A stretch of 6,260 nt of DNA from Elusimicrobiaceae bacterium (GCA_024405075.1 JAKSPG010000078.1:1-6260); one strand, 5' to 3'. Counted from the first letter of the stretch, positions 1 through 6,174 are shown. Numbers and translations are program-made. Notes: generated by a model not told the origin, from the sequence alone.

Positions 1-9
1 TAAGTACTT

Positions 10-15
10 CCTCCT
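10..15 (-). promoter_or_regulatory. Ribosome binding site of a gene starting at the left edge
   Basis: Read on the minus strand, AGGAGG is followed by eight bases and then an A at position 1. If the next two bases outside the window are TG, this is a start codon at ideal spacing. A minus-strand gene therefore most likely begins at position 1 and leaves the window to the left; none of its protein can be seen. The match to the anti-Shine-Dalgarno core is complete, and a promoter lies at the right distance upstream (41-69). Confidence 0.6.
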
Positions 16-40
16 GTTTAATTTTTATTACTACACTTTT

Positions 41-69
41 ATTAAAACTCTTTAGGAAACAAATTGCAA
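41..69 (-). promoter_or_regulatory. Promoter of the left-edge minus-strand gene
   Basis: On the minus strand there is a -35 TTGCAA (69-64), a 17-base spacer and a -10 TTTAAT (46-41). The -35 hexamer and spacing are the same as in the clear promoter of the peptidase operon at 4351-4379, which supports both. Transcription would start near position 34 and give a leader of roughly 35 bases ending in the AGGAGG at 15-10. Three bases below the -10 lies AGTGTAGTAA (37-28), which recurs at the same distance below the pilin promoter. Confidence 0.6.
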
Positions 70-78
70 GATGTTTTA

Positions 79-91
79 CAAGTTATACTTG
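79..91. promoter_or_regulatory. Small palindrome between two divergent promoters (possible operator)
   Basis: CAAGT-TAT-ACTTG is a perfect inverted repeat with 5-base arms. It lies between the -35 of the minus-strand promoter (64-69) and that of the plus-strand promoter-like sequence, and overlaps the first bases of the latter TTGACA (89-94). That is a plausible place for a regulator controlling both directions. The arms are short, so chance cannot be excluded, and no regulator gene is visible in the window. Confidence 0.3.
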
Positions 92-118
92 ACATTGTTT
101 TTCTAAATTTGTTATCTT
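89..118 (+). promoter_or_regulatory. Promoter-like sequence reading right into the gene-less region
   Basis: A consensus TTGACA (89-94) is followed after 18 bases by TATCTT (113-118). A transcript would start near 125 and run through the structured region. No plausible plus-strand protein gene follows, and there is no hairpin with a T tract on this strand before the converging gene at 456. If the promoter is real, its product would be a non-coding or antisense RNA. AT-rich intergenic DNA often yields such matches by chance. Confidence 0.35.
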
Positions 119-210
119 GCACGCGTTTAGGACGTGATTTTTGATTTTGCCCGTCGTCCGACGAGAAAACAATTGCAACGACCAACACGGCCCATCTCCC
201 CAAAGACTAA

Positions 211-273
211 CGTGCCCGCTTTTTCTCGTCATCCCGCAGTGTTTTTGTGCGGGATATAGAAAAAGCGGGCGCG
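211..273. repeat. Long nested inverted repeat (hairpin)
   Basis: The outer arms 211-226 and 258-273 pair over 16 positions (one G-T), with core GCCCGCTTTTTC/GAAAAAGCGGGC. After a small internal loop, the inner arms ATCCCGCA (231-238) and TGCGGGAT (248-255) pair over 8 bases around a 9-base loop. Neither strand has a T tract after the stem, so it is not a standard intrinsic terminator. The inner part (TCATCCCGC...GCGGGAT) resembles dispersed palindromic intergenic repeats found in many bacteria, and TCATCCCGC reappears at the right edge (6252-6260). It may also be the core stem of a structured RNA. Confidence 0.6.
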
Positions 274-307
274 TGGGCGTAAGCCCGTCAGACTAACTTT
301 GCGAAAC

Positions 308-335
308 ATTATATGATTTTCCAAATTCGTTCCAA
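308..335 (-). promoter_or_regulatory. Second minus-strand promoter-like sequence
   Basis: On the minus strand TTGGAA (335-330) precedes a perfect TATAAT (313-308) with a 16-base spacer. It lies just beyond the terminator of the three-gene operon and would start a transcript near 301. That transcript would pass through the nested hairpin toward the left-edge gene, giving either a leader of about 300 bases or a separate small RNA. The -10 is ideal; the -35 and spacing are acceptable. Confidence 0.4.
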
Positions 336-375
336 GTTGCGCGGGCTAGTTGCCCGCATAGGCGTTGGGTTGGCG

Positions 376-421
376 GACAAAAACAAACACACGCAAAAGT
401 TGGTTTACTTTTGCGTGTGTT
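376..421 (-). terminator. Intrinsic terminator of the M42-transketolase-PPC operon
   Basis: A perfect 14-bp stem (arms 386-399 and 408-421, core AACACACGCAAAAG) has an 8-base loop. On the minus strand it is followed by TGTTTTTGTCC, a fair U tract. It begins 34 bases beyond the stop codon of the PPC-domain gene, as expected for the end of the operon. On the plus strand the stem is followed by TGCGTTATAC with no T tract, so it should act mainly in the minus direction. Confidence 0.8.
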
Positions 422-455
422 GCGTTATACGAAAGATAACAAGGCCGTTTATCTT

Positions 456-884
456 TTAGTTCCAAAGCGCAAGCTTGGTAACTTTATCCATCCGCCGCAC
501 TTTCGGTTCGCCTACAATTTCCTGCACGTATGCTTCGCACACGTGGATTTTAGTCCCCGGCAGCAAATGCCCGCCAACCAGATTATACTCGTTATCAGCC
601 AACGTCACATGCGCATGGACCATAGGGCGGTTATCTTGAATAGAAATGTTGCCTGTTAAGTTCAATAGTTCCAGCGGCGTATTGATAATTTTTTTATCGT
701 ATTTCTTTTTGGCTTGGTCGTAATAACCAATCGTTGCGTTCGCCACGCAACCTACCACGCTGACTACACCGCACTTGACTTGGTTATCGTGGCAAAAATC
801 CGCCAACGATTCTAACAAATCCTTCCCCTTTGGAAGTTTAAAAAGATACGTCCGTCCTGTTAAATAAGGTTTTTCTTCTGCCAT
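456..884 (-). CDS. PPC/DUF296-domain protein of unknown function
   Basis: The product is 142 residues, a stand-alone PPC domain (plants and prokaryotes conserved, DUF296) spanning the whole chain at the usual bacterial length. Family marks are SVVGCVANATIGYYD around residues 42-56, the LTGNI strand at 76-80, HAH at 90-92 and GGHLLPG at 104-110. His90, His92 and His106 correspond to the conserved histidines thought to form a metal site in bacterial members, which are trimers. In plants the domain is joined to AT-hooks and acts in chromatin; this protein has no AT-hook, so automatic labels such as DNA-binding protein are not supported. I chose the ATG at 884 because GGGAGG (897-892) stands seven bases before it; the reading frame extends upstream to a TTG at 899, but that would include the binding site itself. 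It is the last gene of the operon, 18 bases after the transketolase stop. Its role is unknown. Confidence 0.9.
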   Translation of the reverse strand: MAEEKPYLTGRTYLFKLPKGKDLLESLADFCHDNQVKCGVVSVVGCVANATIGYYDQAKKKYDKKIINTPLELLNLTGNISIQDNRPMVHAHVTLADNEYNLVGGHLLPGTKIHVCEAYVQEIVGEPKVRRMDKVTKLALWN

Positions 885-902
885 GTTAATTCCTCCCAAC
901 GC

Positions 903-3254
903 TCAGCGCCAATGAGCTTTCTTTTGTTTTAAATCTTTTACATACGCCTTAAGTGCCGCTAACAGATCCGCGCCCGAAAGCCCGGCCTCCTCATACACTT
1001 TAGCGGCGGTCGCACTTCCTAAAAATACGCCTTTTCGGTGCGGATAGCATGTATGGCGGCGGCCCGCTTGGCTCAGTAGCCAGGCGTCCATCGTCGGCAA
1101 TGTAAAATCGGTAATCCCCATAGCCGTTTGACGAAGCGTTAGCGGCAGGAGTTTTTCCTGCGTGATTGGTGGCAACGCTTCAAACAACTCACGACTGGTG
1201 ATGTATACAATATTTAAATTGAGTTTATGTTTGGCCAAAACGGGCAAAATTTGTTCTGCCACAATCCGGCCCACTCCCGCCCCCTGCACCAGAACTGTTC
1301 CGTCGGCCTTTCCTTTGGCACGGTGCATGTAATACAGTCCGTTCACCGCCTGCTGGGCCGGGTCCATCCCCAGGGCTTTACGATCCGCAAACGCCGCAGA
1401 CGGCCGTGCCACAAACGGCGCAAACACCGCCGGACGCAGCGAAAGTGCCTTCGTAACCAGCGGCCAAATTTCATCCACTTCCATCGGCGTAACCGTAATA
1501 CACGCACCTTGCGGGAACTTATCCTGTAGTAACTGCAACGCTTGCGGGTCGGCGTGCGTAGGGCCGTCCTCGCCGGTAGGCAAACTGGCGTGGCCGTTAA
1601 ATAAGATGAGCGTATTCGGGTCTAAACCTGCTTCGCGCGCCGCCTGCACACCAATTGCGTGCAAACGTGCGGCCACGTGTTCAAAGGCCACAAACGCGCC
1701 GTACGACGCACTAACTCCCATGTGTTTACCAAAAGCCGAAATTCCGCTGCAAATAGCAGCCATGCCGTCCTCGCAAATTCCCCCCATCGTCACGCGACGG
1801 GCCAACGGATTGGTTACCGCATTAAAATTCCCCGCTGCAAAACCGTTAGCAACCGCCCCAGCGCCGGTGGAGCCGTACAAATCGGCCGAGCCGACCAAGA
1901 GTGTACCGTTTGTTTTTTGGTTTAAATATCCCAGCACCTGCCCCAACACCGCCCGCGTGGCGTACGGCTTACCCGTCTCAAACATAAACTGCGCCGGAAT
2001 TTTAACAGGCGAAAAACGGTACAGTGCTTTGCTGTTACCTAAATTTTTACGCACGGCACGTTTAGCATTAGTAAGTGCTTTTGTGCGCGCCGCCAACAGG
2101 TTGGCCATGTGTTTGGCGGTTGATTTTTCTTTTTCAAGTGCCTGGCGCACCGTTAGCAAACTGGCCCAAAAATACTTTTCAAGGTTGGCCGGTGTTTTAT
2201 CTCCCTCAAAACGCGGGAACGAAACACCAAACAATTTCTCAAACTCGTTAAGCGAAGCGTAAAACCCCTCGGAAGCAAATTTATGTCCACTCCCGTGAGA
2301 GGCCTTTCCCTCAATGCCGTAGTGCCAACCTTTAACGGTGCGGTAGACAATGGCCGTCGGCTGGCAATTATCCAGCTGCGATGCTAAACGCTGCGCGACG
2401 TGAATTTGTGTAAAATCATGCCCGTTTGGCACATAAATAACGTTAAAATCATGAATGCGGAACAATTCGCACGGATTCCACTGGGTATATTCGCCGGGAT
2501 TTTTACCATCGGCAGTAACGCGGTCCGTTTCAATAGAGGATTCGTTCCAATCAATATGAAAAACCACATTTTTAAGCTGTGCCGTAGCGGCTGTGGCCAT
2601 GGCTTCGCTGACGCGCCCGGCGGTAAGGCCGCCCTCGCCCTCAATAATATGTACGACGGGACATTTTTTACCGTACGCATCAGCCGCCGCTAACGCAAGT
2701 CCAACGGCAGAGCCGTCACCCACACCGCTGGCTCCGGTGCTGGTACGCACGAACGGCACAAGCGGCTCGGGGTGGCCGCCCAATGTTTTGGAGCGGAATT
2801 TTTTAAACAACGGGGTATTTTGAGCTTTATTACGGCGAAAACCGAGCAAATCTTCCAACCGCAGTTGTTGTTCTTTTTGGATGGGTAACAAGGACGGCGC
2901 CGCGATACGCGCGCACTCGTTGCGAAGTGCCCACATGGCATAAAGTCCCAACGCTTTGTGCCCGGCAGCGTAAGAAATCATATCGGCATCGTCGCGGTGC
3001 GGGTGTTTTAAGTCATACGCCATTTCTTTATATAAGAGGTGTTCCACCAGGCGCCCGCTGGAAATACTCCCCCCCGGGTGGCCGGAAGTCGGCACGTAAT
3101 TAAACAAGATAGCTACCAAGGCCCGGTACGCCGCGTCCAGTTTAGCTAGAGCCTGTACTTCGCGCGCAGACAAGGCATACCCCGCCTTTTTGCTGTAGTC
3201 CGTTACGTCCACAAATACGGCTCGCTTCTGGCCCAAGATACAAGAATTTTTCAT
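903..3254 (-). CDS. tkt: Transketolase, long divergent form
   Basis: This is a cytoplasmic thiamine diphosphate (ThDP) enzyme expected to move two-carbon ketol units between sugar phosphates in the non-oxidative pentose phosphate pathway. Domain order is pyrophosphate-binding (about 35-340), pyrimidine-binding (about 425-610) and C-terminal (about 635-775). Visible landmarks are SGHPGG (57-62), AGHK (97-100), GGHPE (159-163), the ThDP motif starting at GEG (206-208) and ending at Asn237, GSADL (455-459), the catalytic-type Glu495 in GICEDGM, aromatic residues at 521 and 524, and GEDGPTH (561-567). These match the His and Glu positions of characterised transketolases. Two oddities: 783 residues against the usual 620-690, with extra length spread along the chain, and Glu207 where Asp normally stands in GDG. 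Spacing from 207 to Asn237 is the same as in E. coli TktA. Phosphoketolase has similar length but these motifs fit transketolase better. The start ATG lies 12 bases after the peptidase stop, with only a weak GGGA site, suggesting translational coupling. Substrate specificity is inferred. Confidence 0.85.
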   Translation of the reverse strand: MKNSCILGQKRAVFVDVTDYSKKAGYALSAREVQALAKLDAAYRALVAILFNYVPTSGHPGGSISSGRLVEHLLYKEMAYDLKHPHRDDADMISYAAGHKALGLYAMWALRNECARIAAPSLLPIQKEQQLRLEDLLGFRRNKAQNTPLFKKFRSKTLGGHPEPLVPFVRTSTGASGVGDGSAVGLALAAADAYGKKCPVVHIIEGEGGLTAGRVSEAMATAATAQLKNVVFHIDWNESSIETDRVTADGKNPGEYTQWNPCELFRIHDFNVIYVPNGHDFTQIHVAQRLASQLDNCQPTAIVYRTVKGWHYGIEGKASHGSGHKFASEGFYASLNEFEKLFGVSFPRFEGDKTPANLEKYFWASLLTVRQALEKEKSTAKHMANLLAARTKALTNAKRAVRKNLGNSKALYRFSPVKIPAQFMFETGKPYATRAVLGQVLGYLNQKTNGTLLVGSADLYGSTGAGAVANGFAAGNFNAVTNPLARRVTMGGICEDGMAAICSGISAFGKHMGVSASYGAFVAFEHVAARLHAIGVQAAREAGLDPNTLILFNGHASLPTGEDGPTHADPQALQLLQDKFPQGACITVTPMEVDEIWPLVTKALSLRPAVFAPFVARPSAAFADRKALGMDPAQQAVNGLYYMHRAKGKADGTVLVQGAGVGRIVAEQILPVLAKHKLNLNIVYITSRELFEALPPITQEKLLPLTLRQTAMGITDFTLPTMDAWLLSQAGRRHTCYPHRKGVFLGSATAAKVYEEAGLSGADLLAALKAYVKDLKQKKAHWR

Positions 3255-3266
3255 ATGCGTTCCCGT

Positions 3267-4316
3267 TTAAGGACGGGCCTCCTCCACGCCATGATTCATG
3301 ATATACGACACCAACTCAAACATAGCCGCCATATCTTGTTTGTCCGCTATTTCCACACACGAGTGGATATTGCGCGTGGGAATTGCCAGCGCGCACGACG
3401 GAACACCCGTTTTACTCAGGTGTACGGCTCCGGCGTCGTTGCCACCGCGCGGTGCTACACGCACCTGGTGGCGGATATTTTCTTTAGTACAAATTTGCTT
3501 AAGTGCTTCAAGAAGCCAATCGGGCGTGATAGTATATCCGTCCATGGCCGACACGCCCACCCCCTGGCCCAAACGAACCAGTTGGTTGGGAACGGAGCAA
3601 CCGGGAATATCAGCCGCCCCCGTGGTATCTAACGAGAAAGCCACATCGGCTTCAATACCAAAAGCCGCCGTTTTCGCGCCACGCAGGCCGACTTCTTCCT
3701 GCACGGTGAATACGGCATATATATTGTAGAAAGGATTTTCAATAGTCCGCACCAGTTCGGCCAGCACAAACGCACCTGCGCGGTTGTCCAGTGCTTTGGC
3801 ACAAACACGGGCAGAACCTAACTCCTCCAGCGTGCGGTCCAGTACCACGCTATCACCCGGTGAGACAACCGCCCGCGCCTGCTCGGCCGTAAGCCCCACA
3901 TCAATGTAAAGGTCATTTAGCGGAACAGCTTTAGCCCGGTCGGCCTCTGTGGTAATATGGGCAGGCTTTGTACCGATAACACCTAACATCGGACCGTTTT
4001 TCGTCTGCACCCGGACCCGCTGCGCCAGTAGCGTGCGTGGGTCAATACCGCCAACAGGAACAAAATACAAAAATCCGCGTTCATCAATGTGACGAATCAT
4101 CAGCCCGACTTCGTCCATATGCGCACACAAAAGTAGGTTTTTATCCGATGAGCCTTTCTTATATATAATTAAATTACCCAACGCGTCGGTACGCATATCC
4201 TGCACATACGGGGCCAATTGTTTTTGCAAAAATTGCCTGACCGAGGTTTCGCGTCCGGAAATAGCCGCCAGGCCTGTGAGTGTTTTAAGAAGTGAAAAAT
4301 CTAGTTTTTTGCTCAT
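3267..4316 (-). CDS. M42-family metallo-aminopeptidase
   Basis: The 349-residue product has the length and all key residues of M42 peptidases (glutamyl aminopeptidase / FrvX-YpdE-SgcX group): AHMDEVG (65-71) with metal ligand His66 and Asp68, KALDNRAG (174-181) with bridging Asp177, VQEEVGLRGA (205-214) with general base Glu207 and ligand Glu208, SLDTT (228-232) with Asp230, and PTRNIHS (313-319) with His318. A family-typical dimerisation insert lies between about residues 75 and 165. No signal peptide is present. Such enzymes form cytoplasmic dodecamers (TET particles) that trim short peptides using two Zn or Co ions. The exact residue preference cannot be read from the sequence; older records call relatives cellulase or endoglucanase, which is a misnomer. 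It is first in the operon, about 30 bases below a near-consensus promoter. The start ATG has a modest GGA site six bases upstream. Confidence 0.92.
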   Translation of the reverse strand: MSKKLDFSLLKTLTGLAAISGRETSVRQFLQKQLAPYVQDMRTDALGNLIIYKKGSSDKNLLLCAHMDEVGLMIRHIDERGFLYFVPVGGIDPRTLLAQRVRVQTKNGPMLGVIGTKPAHITTEADRAKAVPLNDLYIDVGLTAEQARAVVSPGDSVVLDRTLEELGSARVCAKALDNRAGAFVLAELVRTIENPFYNIYAVFTVQEEVGLRGAKTAAFGIEADVAFSLDTTGAADIPGCSVPNQLVRLGQGVGVSAMDGYTITPDWLLEALKQICTKENIRHQVRVAPRGGNDAGAVHLSKTGVPSCALAIPTRNIHSCVEIADKQDMAAMFELVSYIMNHGVEEARP

Positions 4317-4350
4317 TTTTTATCCGTTTTTCGACAATTAAGGTATTTAC

Positions 4351-4379
4351 ATTATACTCACAACGCCCTTTTTTTGCAA
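4351..4379 (-). promoter_or_regulatory. Promoter of the M42-transketolase-PPC operon
   Basis: On the minus strand TTGCAA (4379-4374) and a perfect TATAAT (4356-4351) are separated by 17 bases, a strong sigma70-type promoter. Transcription should start near 4344, leaving a leader of about 28 bases before the ATG at 4316. Directly upstream is a GC-rich palindrome, ACCCCC/GGGGGT (4379-4384 and 4390-4395, 5-base loop), which touches the -35 and could be a binding site or a chance feature. Confidence 0.8.
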
Positions 4380-4459
4380 CCCCCTTGCCGGGGGTAGGAA
4401 CCTGCGGGCTGCCCACAATAAACTGACTTCGTGCTTATTCGGCCACTGTTAAATAGGAC

Positions 4460-4490
4460 TTGCCCACATAGCCCCAAAAAATTGTAGAAT
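4460..4490 (+). promoter_or_regulatory. Probable promoter of the aldolase gene
   Basis: TAGAAT (4485-4490) makes a good -10. The best -35 is TTGCCC (4460-4465) at a rather long 19-base spacing, so the upstream element is uncertain. Transcription would start near 4497 and give a leader of about 28 bases. The octamer TGCCCACA occurs at 4461-4468, overlapping the -35, and also at 4410-4417; such a spaced direct repeat could be a regulator site but may be chance. The gene is divergent from the peptidase operon and shares its upstream region. Confidence 0.45.
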
Positions 4491-4524
4491 AAAGCTGAAG
4501 AAGTTTATTTTTTAGGAGGCATAC

Positions 4525-5502
4525 ATGACTGTTTCTTACAAGGAACTTGGCTTGGTAAACACCCGCCAAATGTTCAAAGATGCAATGGCCGGCGGCTACG
4601 CCATTCCGGCTTATAACTTCAACAATATGGAACAACTACAAGCGATTGTTACCGCTTGTGTGCAAACCGGCTCTCCGGTAATTTTGCAAGTGTCCAAAGG
4701 GGCGCGCCAATACGCCAACTCCACGCTGCTGCGCTGGATGGCCCGCGGTGCGGTGGAAATGATGAAAGAACTGGGTAAACCCGTCCCGCTGTGCTTGCAC
4801 TTGGACCACGGCGACAGTTTTGAACTGTGCAAAGATTGCATTGACAACGGTTTCTCCTCTGTAATGATTGACGGCTCCAGCTTGCCTTACGAAGAAAACG
4901 TGGCCTTGACCAAAAAAGTAGTGGAATATGCCCACCAACATGATGTAACCGTAGAAGGCGAACTGGGGGTTTTGGCCGGCATTGAAGACGAAGTTTCCGC
5001 CGAACACCACACGTATACCGACCCGGCACAAGTAGAAGACTTTGTAAAACGCACGGGCGTGGATTCGTTAGCTATTTCTATCGGCACCAGCCACGGAGCG
5101 TACAAATTTAAAGTAAAACCCGGCGAGAAATTACCGGAACTTCGCTTTGACATTTTGGAAGAAGTTTCCAAACGCTTACCGGGCTTCCCGATTGTGTTGC
5201 ACGGATCTTCTTCCGTACCGCAATGGGCCGTTAAACAAATTAACGAATACGGCGGCAAGTTGGATAACACCGCCGGCATCCCGGAAGAACAACTGCGCAA
5301 GGCAGCCAAATCGGCTGTGTGCAAAATTAACGTGGACTCGGACGGCCGCTTAGTCATGACCGCCACGATCCGCAAAATCTTTGCTACCAAACCCAGCGAA
5401 TTTGACCCGCGCAAATACCTGGGCCCGGCCCGCGAAGAACTTATTAAAATGTACGCCGAAAAGAACGAGAAGGTATTCGGTTCTGCCGGCAGAGTGAAAT
5501 AG
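4525..5502 (+). CDS. fba: Class II fructose-1,6-bisphosphate aldolase
   Basis: The 325-residue cytoplasmic enzyme reversibly splits fructose-1,6-bisphosphate into dihydroxyacetone phosphate and glyceraldehyde-3-phosphate in glycolysis and gluconeogenesis, using Zn. A single TIM barrel fills the chain. Visible sites are LHLDHG (91-96) with catalytic Asp94 and Zn ligand His95, VEGELG (143-148), TSHGAYK (188-194) with Zn ligand His190, VLHGSSS (224-230) with Zn ligand His226, and INVDSDGRL (268-276), the phosphate and substrate loop. The VDSD form of that loop, the DPRKYLGPARE segment (294-304) and the FGSAG end (318-322) fit the bacterial/amitochondriate-protist aldolase subfamily, rather than tagatose-bisphosphate aldolases, which have a different loop. 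The start is secure: AGGAGG (4514-4519) is five bases before the ATG. It is a single-gene unit, divergent from the transketolase operon and ending at paired hairpins. Confidence 0.95.
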   Translation: MTVSYKELGLVNTRQMFKDAMAGGYAIPAYNFNNMEQLQAIVTACVQTGSPVILQVSKGARQYANSTLLRWMARGAVEMMKELGKPVPLCLHLDHGDSFELCKDCIDNGFSSVMIDGSSLPYEENVALTKKVVEYAHQHDVTVEGELGVLAGIEDEVSAEHHTYTDPAQVEDFVKRTGVDSLAISIGTSHGAYKFKVKPGEKLPELRFDILEEVSKRLPGFPIVLHGSSSVPQWAVKQINEYGGKLDNTAGIPEEQLRKAAKSAVCKINVDSDGRLVMTATIRKIFATKPSEFDPRKYLGPAREELIKMYAEKNEKVFGSAGRVK

Positions 5503-5510
5503 TTCTACCT

Positions 5511-5539
5511 ACGGCGGCCTCCCATCAAGGCCGCTGTTT
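5511..5539 (+). terminator. Hairpin just after the aldolase gene, weak terminator
   Basis: Arms 5511-5520 and 5528-5537 pair over ten positions (one G-T) around a 7-base loop, core GCGGCCT/AGGCCGC. It starts nine bases after the aldolase stop. The following bases are TGTTTGTAAG, a poor U tract, so it may protect the 3' end or back up the stronger terminator at 5567-5600. Confidence 0.45.
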
Positions 5540-5566
5540 GTAAGAGTAAAAACTACTAACAGAAAC

Positions 5567-5600
5567 AAGCCCCTCGCATAAGCGCGGGGCTTATTATTTT
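5567..5600. terminator. Bidirectional terminator between aldolase and pilin genes
   Basis: The stem AAGCCCC (5567-5573) with GGGGCTT (5586-5592) continues after one mismatch into CGC/GCG around an ATAA loop. On the plus strand it is followed by the T-rich TATTATTTTGTT, serving the aldolase transcript. On the minus strand it begins nine bases beyond the pilin stop and is followed by GTTTCTGTT, so it can also end the pilin transcript. Convergent genes commonly share a terminator like this. Confidence 0.8.
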
Positions 5601-5601
5601 G

Positions 5602-6162
5602 TTACGGCATTTCGTAATAGCGGGCATACCATTTTGTAGCCACCAAATGGGTGGCCTTAAACAGTTTTGTACAAAATGAACCCGGAACGGAAATAAAAGA
5701 AGTTGCTTCCATACAATACATTTTTTTATCCAATGCGTTTTCGTTTGCATAATGAGAAAATAAAAACCCCCCGCCTGTGTAAGGTCCGGTAATAAAATTA
5801 GAAGTAGAAAATATCAGATATCCACCACTGTAATTAATCATTACTTCCATTAAATCGTTCCCGCGCACGGCATCTGTAGATGACACAGACCCTCGAAAAG
5901 AAGTGGCGCGGGGCTCTAACGACGAAAAATCAAGAGCCAACTCGCCAAATGACGTAGCATATTCGCCGCTTGCCATATAATGCGCTTCTTGGGCGGTTGC
6001 CAAACTGCGCGTTGCAGTAAGTAACTGCGTAGCCCGGCTTTTCCAAACTGATTTTTGATATTGCGGCAACGCCACCGCCGCTAAAATACCAATAATTAAA
6101 ACCACTACCAACAATTCAATAAGTGTGAAACCGCCTAGCCTACCAGACATCGCATTTTTCAT
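5602..6162 (-). CDS. Type IV pilin-like protein (prepilin)
   Basis: The 186-residue product starts with an 11-residue leader ending in GG, followed by a classic class III signal, FTLIELLVVV from residue 12. A PilD-type peptidase would cut after Gly11 and methylate Phe12; Glu16 is the conserved Glu5 of the mature protein. The hydrophobic helix (12-32) continues into an amphipathic helix containing QYQKSVWKSR (34-43). The remaining globular part has Cys150 and Cys164, placed like the C-terminal disulfide of pilins. The protein would sit in the inner membrane before assembly into a pilus or a type II secretion pseudopilus; which one cannot be told, as no assembly genes are in the window. The leader and alpha helix resemble the many pilin paralogues of Elusimicrobium. 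I chose the ATG at 6162 because GAGGG lies five bases upstream; a second ATG at 6150 would shorten the leader but has no binding site. Confidence 0.93.
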   Translation of the reverse strand: MKNAMSGRLGGFTLIELLVVVLIIGILAAVALPQYQKSVWKSRATQLLTATRSLATAQEAHYMASGEYATSFGELALDFSSLEPRATSFRGSVSSTDAVRGNDLMEVMINYSGGYLIFSTSNFITGPYTGGGFLFSHYANENALDKKMYCMEATSFISVPGSFCTKLFKATHLVATKWYARYYEMP

Positions 6163-6174
6163 AACAACCCTCTA

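Larger units (their letters stand above)
119..385. other. Gene-less, strongly structured intergenic region
   Basis: No convincing protein gene is present on either strand. The stretch is rich in self-complementary GC blocks: CGTC/GACG around 152-163, the long nested hairpin at 211-273, a 4-base GGGC/GCCC stem closed by a GTAA (GNRA-type) loop at 275-286, and a 6-base GCGGGC/GCCCGC stem at 341-357. AGACTAAC occurs twice (204-211 and 290-297), on either side of the long hairpin, and GCCCGTC twice (149-155, 283-289). It could be a non-coding RNA gene, the long leader of the left-edge gene, or repeat debris. I could not match it to tmRNA, RNase P RNA, SRP RNA, 6S RNA, a tRNA or a riboswitch known to me. 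Confidence 0.5.

Noticed and set aside
85..234. Small minus-strand frame of about 49 codons beginning MTRKSGHV
   Set aside because: Its ATG lies inside the inner arm of the nested hairpin with no ribosome binding site, and the protein looks like random coding of GC-rich repeats.
211..273. Intrinsic terminator
   Set aside because: The stem is strong but neither strand has a T tract directly after it.
119..385. Standard RNA gene (tmRNA, RNase P RNA, SRP RNA, tRNA, 6S RNA)
   Set aside because: None of the conserved cores I know was found on either strand: no TTCGAATCC-type T loop, no GAGGAAAGTCC-type RNase P core and no GGAAGGAAGCAG-type SRP core. 6S RNA cannot be excluded by eye.
313..459. 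Small plus-strand reading frame of 48 codons (starts MIFQIRSKLR)
   Set aside because: It has no ribosome binding site, runs through the terminator stem and overlaps the stop of the PPC gene; no recognisable family.
884..899. Upstream TTG start for the PPC protein adding five residues
   Set aside because: The added codons would consist of the GGGAGG ribosome binding site itself; the ATG at 884 is at ideal distance from it.
1606..2262. Long plus-strand open frame opposite the transketolase
   Set aside because: It is a shadow of the minus-strand gene: no binding site, Ala/Pro/Ser-rich composition and no family resemblance.
903..3254. Phosphoketolase, because of the length near 790 residues
   Set aside because: The GHPGG, GSADL and GEDGPTH motifs and the overall order fit transketolase, and the phosphoketolase-specific segments I would expect are not seen.
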